Shown: one piece after another, positions 41,785-51,800 of the stretch
How the letters are laid out: each line of letters begins with the position of its first letter
Numbering within the stretch: position 1 is the stretch's first letter
Assembly (NCBI GenBank): GCA_963575745.1
Contig: CAUYUJ010016282.1
Location: 948,872-1,012,871 of the forward strand
From: Prorocentrum cordatum
Lineage: Eukaryota > Sar > Dinophyceae > Prorocentrales > Prorocentraceae
Length of the DNA stretch: 64,000 bases
Reading direction: 5' to 3'
Notes under the pieces: model-generated
Told to the model about the DNA's origin: nothing
Database searches by the model: none
The model's input: only the letters and a program-made list of their open reading frames with translations
Made by a program: the position numbers and the translations under genes

Positions 41785-41865
41785 GGAGGAGGAGGAGGAG
41801 GAGGAGGAGGAGGAGCAGGAGGAGGAGGAGGAGGAGGAGGAGGAGGAGGAGGAGGAGAGTATCGC
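41785..41865. repeat. (GGA)n microsatellite
   Basis: About 80 bp of GGA with two GGAGCA interruptions, 5' of the minus-strand coiled-coil frame. Confidence 0.95.
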
Positions 41866-42530
41866 CACAGCATCATGCGAAGGTTAGTCGAACGCAAAAG
41901 GAGGAGAGAAGGAGGAAGAGGAGGAAGGGGCTGAGGAGGAGCTGTGAGAGGCACCGCCAGGGAGCATGGAGAGGGGGGGCTGACCTCGAGGAGGAGGAGA
42001 AGGAAGATGGAGAGATGCGAGGATGGCGGAAGCAAGAGAGGAGGGGAGAGAGAGGATGGAACAGTCGGGGGAAGTAGGGCAGTGAAGTCGCACCCACCAC
42101 GACATGTTGCTCTCACATCCTGGGCCTTCGGAGGTCTGGACCCCTTCGCGGGGGCCAGCCGTCCGTCCTGAGGCGCTGCTGTTGACGGCCCCAGGGGTCG
42201 GCCACCCTTCGAGGCCGACATGTGCCACACGTGTTCCGTCATGTGTTTGTTCCCCCGGGGCGGGATGCGGCCTGGGAGAGCGCAGGAGCAGGCACACCGG
42301 GCCGAGCCCGCCTGCTCCCGAGGGGTACTCGTCGGGGGCGGCAGGGAGGGGGGTGCTGACTGGGGGGCGGGCGGAGTTCATGGCGTGGGCCACGAGAACT
42401 CCCCAGATTTCATGGCTCGTGGCGCCTCTTCTTATCTTGTTGCGTCCCTGGCCCCCCCCCCCTGGGCCGCGCACATGCCGCCGGCCATGATCTGCACCCC
42501 CCCCCTCTTGGACGCCCCCCTCTAGGCCGC

Positions 42531-42718
42531 TCCCCAGACATGCGACGTCCTGATTTTTTCAGGACGGCGCCCCCGCAAGTCCCGACCTCTTCCCCGGGGC
42601 CAGCTTTTCATCCTGAGTCGTTTTTTGACGGTCCCGAGGCCCGGCGAAGGCCTCCAGAGCCCGAAAACGGCGAAAAACCTCCGTCCTAAATTTTTCACGA
42701 CGCAAGCATGTCTGGGTC
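42531..42718 (+). mobile_element. Family F MITE, copy F1
   Basis: The body 42533-42716 (184 bp) has ends CCCAGACATGCGACGTCCTG and GCAAGCATGTCTGGG. TC flanks both sides. The interior includes GACGGTCCCGAGGCCCGGCG. Confidence 0.88.
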
Positions 42719-42938
42719 CCGAACTCGGAGAACGCTCCGGGCCGCAGGCGCGCGACCGGGAGGAGCGCACAGCTCACAGCTCAGGAGGGATCCTGCGGAC
42801 TCTGCCGGCAGATTGTGCCCCGTCCCCTTGGCCGGTTGCCTTTGAGCGCTCCGCCGCTGGCCAGAGCCCAGACCCCCCGACCGATCGAGCTGCTGTGCAC
42901 CACCTGTGCGGCGCCGCCGCCCGGGCCACATGCAGGAG

Positions 42939-43300
42939 GGGAGAAAACACAGAGACACAATCCCAGACATGCTTGCGTCGTAAAAAATTCAGGACGGAGG
43001 TTTTTCGCCGTTTTCGGGCTCTGGAGGCCTTCGCCGGGCCTCGGGACCGTCAAAAAACGACTCAGGATGAAAAGCCGGCCCCGGGGAAGAGGTCGGGACT
43101 TGCGGGGGCGCCGTCCTGAAAAAATCAGGACGTCGCATGTCTGGGATGGCTCGTCGATTCCCAGGGACATGTGGAGCAATATCGGAAGTGGGGGGGAAGA
43201 CAAGAGCCCCGAACATAGGGGAAGAGATGGGGAATCCAGCTGTTTGTGTGAGAGTGTGTGTGTGTGTGTGGTTCTTTGCGCGTCCCAGGGCCCCTTCACA
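42939..43300 (+). mobile_element. Family H element H2, split by F2
   Basis: The left part GGGAGAAAACACAGAGACAC resumes after F2 with GGCTCGTCGATTCCCAGGGA, GGAAGTGGGGGGAAGACAAG and a right end CGTCCCAGGGCCCCTTCA. Confidence 0.83.
42960..43147 (-). mobile_element. Family F MITE, copy F2, inverted and nested in H2
   Basis: The body 42962-43145 is a near-identical reverse complement of F1; only a few differences were found by eye. AT occurs on each side, and H sequence resumes outside. Together F1 and F2 form inverted arms around a 245-bp spacer. Confidence 0.9.
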
Positions 43301-43613
43301 CAGAGGCCAGGGGGAAGCGGGGGTTGAAGCGCCGAGCGCGGGCAAGGACGCCGGACGATGAGGGGGGACACCCCGGAGGGGGGAACCGGGGGAAGAGGAG
43401 GGGAGAGGAGCCGGAAGGCGGAGGCAGCGGGCGCGCGGCCGTGGGGCCTCGACCCCTTCCCCGACGTCGTGGTCGTGTGGCAGCGTCGGCCCTGCAGAGG
43501 TCTCGACCCACTCCCAGGGACCCCCTTTTTCCATCCCGAGCCGCTCTTGGACGGCCCCGAGGCCCGGCGAGGGCCTCCGAGGCTGAGAGCAGCGAAGAGT
43601 TGCCCGTCTCGCC

Positions 43614-43758
43614 GAGCGCGTGCCACTACTCGCAGAGTGCCCACTCGCAAACGTCCGAGAAGCACATGTTTGCTTCGATGTCATTTATCGTAGATCCTCC
43701 GCGGCGGATCCAGGCCATTTGCGAGTAGTTACTTCGCAAGTAGTGGAACGCGCTCGTC
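43614..43758. mobile_element. Family C MITE, copy C3
   Basis: CGAGCGCGTGCCACTACTCG is mirrored by CAAGTAGTGGAACGCGCTCG. Inner CCACTCGCAAACG pairs with ATTTGCGAGTAG. The core is TAGATCCTCCGCGGCGGATC. Confidence 0.88.
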
Positions 43759-43920
43759 TACCGTCGTGGCTGTTTCATGACTCGGAGGGGTGCGGGAGGG
43801 GTAGCTGCGATCCTCCCGGCGACCCCGGGGCCGAGCAGGCCTCGTCCGCCGCCTCCGCGACATCGCGGACCACCACTCTGGCCGCGTGCCTCTGCACGGC
43901 GGGGGGGGGGGGGCGCTTGG

Positions 43921-44078
43921 GACAGGGGCACGAACAATGACACAAGCAGAACAACTCGGAGGTCGCGCATAGTTCTCGGGTCCGCGGACCCCCCTGGTGC
44001 GTTCCGCGCGCCTGGAAGGGTGGTCCAGCGCGGATCCAAGAAATCCGCGCGGAACTCCGAGTTTTTCTGCCTATGTCA
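43921..44078. mobile_element. Family B palindromic element, copy B4
   Basis: ACGAACAATGACACAAGCAG and CTCGGAGGTCGCGC are mirrored by GCGCGGAACTCCGAG and CTGCCTATGTCATTC. The right terminus is replaced by H3. Confidence 0.82.
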
Positions 44079-44240
44079 TTCAGGAGAAGAAAAACACACA
44101 GACACAATGAACCGTCGATTCCCCCAAAAATGTTGGAAATTGTGGAAAGTGGGGAGAGACGAAGACCCAGAAGATAGGGGAACATCTGGGGAATCCTTGT
44201 ACCTGTGTGTATCTATCTGTGTGTCCCAGAGGCCCCTTCG
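44079..44240 (+). mobile_element. Family H element, copy H3
   Basis: GGAGAAGAAAAACACACAGA then ATGAACCGTCGATTCCCCC, and ending GTGTCCCAGAGGCCCCTTC. The short piece TATTTCTTTGTGTGTCC at 44246-44262 repeats part of it. Confidence 0.83.
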
Positions 44241-44263
44241 GTATGTATTTCTTTGTGTGTCCT

Positions 44264-44318
44264 GGGGGAGGAGGAGGAGGAGGAGGAGGAGGAGGAGGAG
44301 GAGGAGGAGGAGGAGGAG
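44264..44318. repeat. (GGA)n microsatellite
   Basis: About 55 bp of GGA immediately after H3. Confidence 0.95.
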
Positions 44319-44498
44319 CATTCAGTTGTTCTTCGCTCCCCCCGGGGGCGCGGCGGGCGGCCCCCGTGCCCCTGGCGCCCGCCGCCTGGCGGTGAGGCGG
44401 CGACGCCCGGGGGATGTGGCTGCGGGTCGCCATGGGGGAAGCGGGTCCTGAGGTCAGGTCCTCCTCCTCCTCCTCCTCCTCCTCCTCTTCTCCTCCCT

Positions 44499-44514
44499 TC
44501 TCCCCCTCCTCTCC
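44499..44514. repeat. Candidate target-site duplication of the LINE, left copy
   Basis: TCTCCCCCTCCTCTCC, identical to 52675-52690 and ending one base before the SL. The surrounding DNA is CT-rich, so chance identity is possible. Confidence 0.6.
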
Positions 44515-44536
44515 TCCGTAGCCATTTTGGCTCAAG
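44515..44536 (+). other. Perfect spliced-leader copy at the 5' end of the LINE, 22/22
   Basis: TCCGTAGCCATTTTGGCTCA plus AG matches dinoSL at every position. It is followed directly by an ATG (44537). It indicates this copy was made from a trans-spliced element transcript. Confidence 0.96.
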
Positions 44537-44643
44537 ATGCCTAGTTCCACAGTGGAACAAGTGGATACCGCTAGTCCGCGGCCAGTGCCAGGGCTCTTGA
44601 GCCCGACAGCCCCTTCTCGATCCCAAGTGCAGACTGCAGCACC

Positions 44644-45825
44644 ATGGCTGGCGCCGGCCGAAAGGAACGCCAGGACTGGGCTTGCAGGAGCTGTACGACG
44701 AAGCGCGGCAAGCCGCTCATCAACTTCGGGACCTCGCTCAAGTGCCAAGGGTGCAGGCTCCACAAGAAGGACGTGTACGGCGGGCCTGTGCCGCCGAAGG
44801 AGCCCTCGATGCGGGCCCCAGCCAAGGGCAAGAAGCGGGCCCCGTGGACGGCCGAGGGCAAGCTCGAGGGCGAGCTCGCGGCCATGCGGGCGGAGCTCGA
44901 CGCTGCCAGGAAGAAGCTTCGTACGCAGGAGTCCGACCAGGGCGGGGCCGCGGCCATGCACGTGGACGACGGCAAGTCAGGCGAGGACGCCTCGGCTGCG
45001 AGCGAGATCAAGGTGTGCGAGGCAGGCCTGGCCACGCTCAAGGACGTGCAGCACGACTGGGCCACGGGCCCGCGGGAGGATCTCAAGCGCAGGCTCCCCG
45101 CCGCCAAGGACAGGCTCTTCGCCGCCAAGCCGCTCCACGCGCGGGTGCAGGCGCTGGCCCACAGGCAGAAGAATCTGGCGGACAAACTCAGCAAGATGGA
45201 GCTGGCCGAGCGCGAGGCGGAGAACCGTGTCAAGAAGGCGCAAGACGAGCTGGAGCTCAAGCGGCATGGTGTCAGAGAGCTCAAGGCGCAGCAGGTGGCC
45301 CTCCAGGCGGAGCAGTCGGCACTCCAGCAGCAGGTCCCAGTCGCGCCAGAGGATCGTCCGCCTGGGCAGTCCACGGAGCACGACGTCATCAAGAACACGG
45401 GCGGCCTCACCCTCGGCGACCTGGCGCAGGCTCTCAGCGGTGCTCTGGCCGCTCACCCCGACGACACCATGCAGACCGCGGGCGATTTGCCGCAGCGGCT
45501 GGCCTCGGCGCTCGGCGGGCCCCTCCAGGAGCTCATGCTGCGGCGGCAGCGCGAGCGGGCCGCCGCCACGGAGGCAGCGAGCGCCCCTCGCACCCCTGCA
45601 GCGTCCGTCGAGGGAGACGACGCCGCCGCCGCCGCGCATGGCGCAGGCACTGCAGGCGGCGCCGCCCCTGCAGCCGCAGCGCCGCGCTGGGATCCCGCCG
45701 CGATGGAGCCCGAGAAGCTGCGGCAGACCATGGCGGAGTTCTCGCCAGGGCCAGCAGAGGAGACCAGCGACGCCATGCTGGCGCGCGCCACGGAGCTGGC
45801 CGTCAGGGGCTTCAATCCTTACTAA
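44644..45825 (+). CDS. LINE ORF1: zinc-finger, coiled-coil RNA-binding protein
   Basis: 393 residues, start ATG at 44644, stop TAA. Residues 12-37 form WACRSCTT...N...LKCQGC, a W-x-C-x2-C then Asn then C-x2-C pattern like RanBP2-type zinc fingers, which bind RNA. Residues about 70-225 are charged heptad-rich helix (LEGELAAMRAELDAARKKLR; LADKLSKMELAEREAENRVK) expected to oligomerise. An Ala/Gly/Pro-rich linker and a short acidic helix follow (MEPEKLRQTMAEFSPGPAEE). Known: LINE ORF1 proteins are coiled-coil nucleic-acid chaperones that package element RNA. Inferred: the same role here. It lies 107 nt 3' of the SL; its ATG is not the first on the message, since an ATG in the ORF2 frame abuts the SL at 44537. 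It ends 13 nt before the ORF2 ATG. Function by context; confidence is good that it is the true frame, because the other two read as Arg/Ser/Pro shadows. Confidence 0.82.
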   Translation: MAGAGRKERQDWACRSCTTKRGKPLINFGTSLKCQGCRLHKKDVYGGPVPPKEPSMRAPAKGKKRAPWTAEGKLEGELAAMRAELDAARKKLRTQESDQGGAAAMHVDDGKSGEDASAASEIKVCEAGLATLKDVQHDWATGPREDLKRRLPAAKDRLFAAKPLHARVQALAHRQKNLADKLSKMELAEREAENRVKKAQDELELKRHGVRELKAQQVALQAEQSALQQQVPVAPEDRPPGQSTEHDVIKNTGGLTLGDLAQALSGALAAHPDDTMQTAGDLPQRLASALGGPLQELMLRRQRERAAATEAASAPRTPAASVEGDDAAAAAHGAGTAGGAAPAAAAPRWDPAAMEPEKLRQTMAEFSPGPAEETSDAMLARATELAVRGFNPY

Positions 45826-45838
45826 GCTCATCATCGCG

Positions 45839-48800
45839 ATGTCCTGCACACTTGCGATGGCGAAAGGCACTATCACTACCAGCAACGTGACTTCCTGGGG
45901 TTCATTGGCGCCGTGCCTAGAGACCCTCGAGTCGCACGTCGTTCTCGTCCAGGAGCATCACCGACGGGACGAGGCGAAGCTCGCCGACCTGCAGCACGAG
46001 GTGCTGGATCACGGGTTCGCGGGCATCTGGGCGCCAGCAGTGGCAGGCCCCACCTCCGCGGAGGGCACTACGGGCGGCGTCGCGGTCTTGGCCCGCAAGA
46101 ACATCCCCGTCACGGCCCCGCCGCTGCTGCCCTCGGCGACACTGTGGCCAGGGCGACTGGTGGCCGCCCACGTGCACTGGGGAGTCCGTGGCGGCATTGT
46201 CTTCGTGTCGGCCTACCTGGTCGACAGCGTTGGCATGAACGACGTGAACCGAAGCATCTTCGGCGCGCTCACTCGCTACCTCACGAAGCTCACGGCCTCG
46301 GGCATCGATTGGATCGTCGGCGGCGACTTCAATGGGCCTCCCAGCTGCCTGCCCCTGGCGCAGTTGGAAAAGGCGGGGGGCCTCTGGCTAGCGCCGTCGG
46401 CCGACACCTGCCGCCCACAGGCGGGCAGCGGCTCGGTGCTGGACTACTTTCTGGTCGGTGCAAACCTGGCCAGCCGCATCTCGGCTCCGAGAGTGGATGA
46501 GTTGGGCATCACCTCCCCGCACCTCCCTGTCAACATGGAGCTGCGTGCCGCCGACCTGGACATGCGCGTGAGGATCCCGATCGCCCCCAGGGCGATTCCA
46601 GCGGTGCCGCCCATCGGCTGCAGCCGCGGTGTCGAGGACTGGGCGCCCACTTTGGCCCAGGTGCGCGCCACAACCAGCGCCGAGGAGCTGCCAGCAGCCT
46701 GGGACGCCGTCGTCAGCACCTTGGAGCAGGAGCTGTTGGACCGCTACGACCAGGTTGGCGAAGCGCGCAGGCGGTTCGAAGGACGTGCGGGGCCCATTGC
46801 GACCAAGCTGGCGCCAGTCAAGTGGAAGCCGCAAGGGCAGCGTGTCCGATTGGGGCCTGATGTCATCGCGGCCAAGGTCGCGGGCCGATGGGCGCGTCAC
46901 TTCATGGGGGTCAGCGCGTTCCTCGCGAAGGCCAGCAGGAGGCTGCAAACCGCCAGCCTGCAGTGCTCCCTTGTCCCTGAGCAGTACCACGAGCTGGTGG
47001 ACTTCGTCGCGAGGGCTTTGGAGTATGGGCGCGTGGTTATGGACAGCAAGAAGACGCTGGCACTGCTCCCGCATTGGGTGAGGTCCTTCTTCGAGCAGGG
47101 CTTTCGCGTGATCGGCAACACCGACTTCCTGGAGCAGGCGGGCCGCATCGCCCAGTTCGCCAAGGACGCCCACGCGGACGCGCTCAAGGTCAGGCAGCAG
47201 AGCTGGATCCAGTGGGCCAACGACAGCCTGCGGAACGGCGCTGGCAAGGCGCACCGCTTCACCAAGCTGCGGGCGATGCAGGAGGTGCTGGCGCAATGGC
47301 AGGGCACCCACACCGAGCTCACCACTGGACGGCTCGCCCAGACCTTCGTCCCGCAGCAGCAGGTCGCCAGCCAGCACCTGATCTGCGACCGGGAGATGAA
47401 GGCCTGGGAGGACGTCTGGTCGTGCCACAAGCTCGAGGCGCTGGAAAGGCCAGCTGACTTCGACGAATGGGACGACCTCGAAGACCTCACCGTGGAGGCG
47501 CTGCAGCGGGCCGCCTGCAGCTTCCCCACCACCACGGCGCTCGGCCCAGCGCAGATCGGTATGCGCGCGCTCACCTTTCTCACGGACGACGGCGTTTACA
47601 CCTGCGGCCAGCTCTTCATGAAGTGCGAGGCGCTGGGGGCTTGGCCCAGCGAAAGGCTGTGGCACGCTATGTGCCGCATCCCCAAGGCCTCTGGCGGCTG
47701 CAGGCTGATCACGCTGATGCACTCGCTAATCCGATGGTGGTCGAGGGCTCGTGCCTCGACGTCCAAGGCGTGGCTGACGGCGCACCCCAATGCCAGTATT
47801 TGGGGCATGGGCGGCGGCAGATCTTCCTCCGACTCCGCCTTCGACCTCAACCTTGAGACGGAGGTATCGGACTGCCTGGACGAGCACGTCGTAATCGTCA
47901 TGCTGGACGCCTGGAAGTTCTTTGAGACGATTAAGCCCGAGTGGCTACTCATCGAGGCGCGGCTGCTGGGCATGCCGCTGCGGTTGGTCTGGATGTTGAT
48001 TGAGCTATACAGGCAGCCGAGGCGGCTGCAAGCTTTCGGCTCGGTGTCCTACGCGGTCGTGTCACATCAGGGCGTGCTCGCAGGATGCACTCACGCCTGT
48101 GCCATGGTCACCTTGCTCATGTTCAGGCTGCTCGAGCAGGCGCGAGATGCAGGCGTCACCCCGAGGGCCCTCATCGACGACGTCACCTTGCAGTGGCGCG
48201 GGAGGCGGCTCTCGCAACTGGGCGTGCTTTGGGCGGCCACCACCAGGTTCCGCGAGGGCGCCCAGGAGCGAGGCATTGTCGTGCAGCCCACCAAGTCGGG
48301 CTACTTGGTCTCATCGGACGCGGCTGCTCGCGAGTGTGCCCGACACGCGGCGGCCCGCAAGCTGACCAAGATGCGCTGGGCCCGCAACCTGGGGCACGAT
48401 CTGGGCGGGCGCAGAATCGCTAGGCTCCAGACGGCAAAGCGGGTGCGGCAGCTCAAGGAGCGGCGCGGCAAGTTGGCAGCTTTCAAAGGGGCAGTGGGCA
48501 GGCGCGCTACCTGCCTGTGGAAGACGGGCCTCATGCCGAGTGCGGCGCACGGTGCTGGGGTGTCAGGGCTCACCGACGATACGCTGCAGGTGCTGAGGGC
48601 CGAGGCTGGCAGGCTTGCAGGGGCTCGGCCAGGTGCATCGAGCGTCACGGTGTATTTAGCCACGCAGAAGGCGCGCGAGTACGACCCCATCTACGGCGCC
48701 ACCTGCGACATCGTTTGCCGATACGCCAGCTGGATCTGGGAACAACGCACCTCCCTGGCTAGGCTCCACAGGGCCTGGGCCAAGGTCACGGAGCGGCTCG

Positions 48801-51800
48801 TGGGGCGCCCGTCCTGGGCAGGGGCTCGCGGTCCCATCGCCTCCGTCACGCTGACGCTCTGGCGCATCGGATGGCACATGTACTCCAGCACGACCCTGGT
48901 CACCGACCAGGATACGGCGATCAACCTCCTCACCACGTGCCCGAAGGACGTCAGGATGCATCTGACCGGCGGCGTGCAACGCTGGCAGGCGAGGCAGATC
49001 GCGGCGCACCACCGCCAGCACGGCGAGGTCAAGCCTTGGGTGCGGGCCATGCGGCTCTGCGTGGGCGACGGGCGCGCGGCGTTGGCGGAGGGCCCGTCGG
49101 CCACCAGCCTGCGTCACCACTGGGCGACGGTGGCCTGGACGCAACAGGCCCAGCACGACCTTGGGCTGGCGGCGGCGCCGAATTGCAGGGCCTGCGGACA
49201 TCCGTCCGACTCGCCTGGGCACAGATTTTTCGGCTGCGAGGTACTCGTGCAGCCGCTCACAGAGGAGGAGCAGGACGAGCAGCTGCCGCCCGAGCCGATG
49301 CAGGCCATCCGCACCTTCATGTGCGACAAAGGCCTGCAGGAGGGCGGCAGCTTCGAGAGCGCCGACTTCCAAATGTGCTTGCCCTGCATGCCGCCATTCG
49401 TGCCGCCCGCCGCGGAGCAGGCCGAGGTGAAGTTCTGGGGCTGCTGGCCTAGCCAAGGGGCGGACACGGCTTCCTGCAGCAACGCCGTCTTCACCGATGG
49501 CTCAGGCTTCGCGTCCAGCATGCCCGAGCTGAGGCGCTGCGGATGGGCCTTCGTGCAGCTTTCCCTCCAGGGACTGCCTGTTCGGGCGGCGTTCGGGGCG
49601 CTGCCAGGGCCGCTCCAGACGGTCGGGCGCGCGGAGAGGCACGCGCTGCTGCAGGCATTGCGGCTCGCGGGGCCGCAGCTCGAGTTCGTCTTCACCTTCA
49701 CCGACCTTCTGTCGATGGAGAAGGAATGCAGCCACTGGGGGCAGGAGCTAGAGGAGGCGCGAGCGGCACATGCCACAGTGTGGAGACGGATTCGTGCCCA
49801 GCCAGCGCGGCCTGAAGTGAGATGGATCCCCGCGCATCAGGACATGGATGCGTACTTGGACCGAGGCCTCCACCCGCTGCTGTACTCTGGCAACATGTGG
49901 GCCGACTGGTTCGCTCGGCAAGGAGCCATGCAGCACACCGTGTCGAAGGTGTACGAGGAGTTCTACAACATCGAGCTGCAACACTACAAGAGCCTGGCAA
50001 AGTACGTCGGCTGGGCGATGCAGAGGACGATGCACGCAGGCCGCTGGGATGCGCCCGAGCAGACAGCCCGCCCGCCAAAGGTGCCCAAGGTGCAGGCGGC
50101 GACTGTGATCAGCCACTCCCTGGTTCGCCTGAACGGGACGGCGGTGGTGCTGTGCCGCGCTTGCTGCAGGCAGACCAGCGGGCAGACGGGGCCCACATGG
50201 ACGCAGTTCGCGCGTTCAGCTTGCGAGGCCAGCCAGTACACCGCGCTGCGGGCCGAGGCCATCATCGCGCACGTCGGCGCGCAGCCCATTGTGGTCTCGG
50301 AGGCGGGCGAGTTCGCTATGCAGGCGATCGAGCGCGCGGCGTGCCCCGAAGATGCGGGGCCCAGGCCAGCCGAGCCTGCCCCCTGGGGCTCAGGGGACGG
50401 CACCATCGAGATGCAGGGGCACAGGCTGAGGCGCGCAGGGCCCACCATCTACTGCGAGGTATGCGTGGCGTGGGCGGCGACAGGCTCCTCACTGGCCCTG
50501 GCTGCGCCCTGCGCTGGCCCGCCCAGCGCCGAGGGCAAGAACCAGCGCACCTACCTGTCCAACCTCAGGGCGCGGCTCAAGAAGCTCAGCCAAGGGCTGC
50601 ACCCCAAGACAGGAAAGGTGCTCACTTGGGGAGGTGCAGGCGAGGCTCCAGACGGCCCCAGAACATGGGCCACAGCGGCGGCCAGCGCGGCCGCGGGCGA
50701 CATGGCCTCTGGGGGCGACGGCGCTGCAGAGCGGCCAAGCGGCAGGCACGCGCAGAAGGAACAGGGCGAGGCGACCAGGCCTGGCCAGGACCACGAGACG
50801 CGCGAGGTGCCTGCAGGGGCTGGAGGTTCCGACGCAGTCCAGACCAAGAAGCCTGCTTGGCGGGTGCGACGGCAGGAGCTCCTGGAACGGATGCAGCGAA
50901 GGCAGCAGCATCTGCTAGCCGAACGTGGTCCAGCAGCCGCCAGCGGCGCGCAGCGTGATGAGGGAGACATGGCCGACGGCAGCTTGCCCTCGGCCTATGG
51001 AGCGCACCAATGCCCCGACGGGGGCACCACTGGACTGGTGACGCTCCAGCCGCCGCCAGCTGCCCCAGACGTGGGGGTGGTCGATGCCTGTCTGGCGGCG
51101 GGGCCGTCGCGGCTGCCTGCGCCCTTGAGGTGTGACCTGGCACACGAGGTGACGCTGACCACGGACCACCAGGAGGGCGCCGTGACCAGCCCTCAGGACA
51201 TGAGCAGCCCGCCGCAGCCGTTCTCGACTACCGATATGGCCAGCACCAGGGGTGGCAGGGGACCTGCAAAGTGCGGTCGCGAATGCGGCCCCGCCCTGAG
51301 TGCTGGCAGGTCTGACAACTCGCAGCGGGCGCTGCCAGGCATGGCCAGTGACAAGGGTGGCAGGAGGCCTGCAAGCCGCGACCCTGAGTGCGGCCCCACC
51401 TTGGGCACTGGCGGCGACGGCAGCCAGGCCCACCGCGTGCGGCGACGATTTACGGCCTGGGCCAGGGGTGGCAGGGGACCTGCAATGTGCGTGCGTGAGT
51501 GCGGCCCCACCCTGAGCCCAGGATGCGACGAGGACCGCGACGGCAAGGGTATGGCCAGCGCCAGGGGTGGCAGGGGACCTGCAAAGTGCAGTCCTGTGTG
51601 CGGCCCCGCCCTGGGCACTGACAGCGGGTCTCTGGCAGCGGCGTCGCCTGAGGAGGACCAGCGGCAGCCGCAGCTGGCTTCTGGGGAGGCGTGTCCACGT
51701 GCAGCTACGGCTGGTGCCAGGGGTGGCAGGGGACCTGCAGTTTGCGGTCCTGAGTGCGGCCCCGCCCTGAGCACCAGCACCCACCCCGAGCGGCGACGGA

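Noticed and set aside
44499-44514. Treating the LINE 16-bp repeat as certain
   Set aside because: It lies in CT-rich DNA where similar 16-mers can arise by chance and no A-tail precedes the right copy, so I keep it only as a candidate.
44682-45890. A 402-codon open frame overlapping ORF1 in the third frame
   Set aside because: Composition is Arg, Gly, Ala and Gln runs typical of a GC-rich shadow, no domain is present, and the zinc finger and heptad pattern belong to the 44644 frame.
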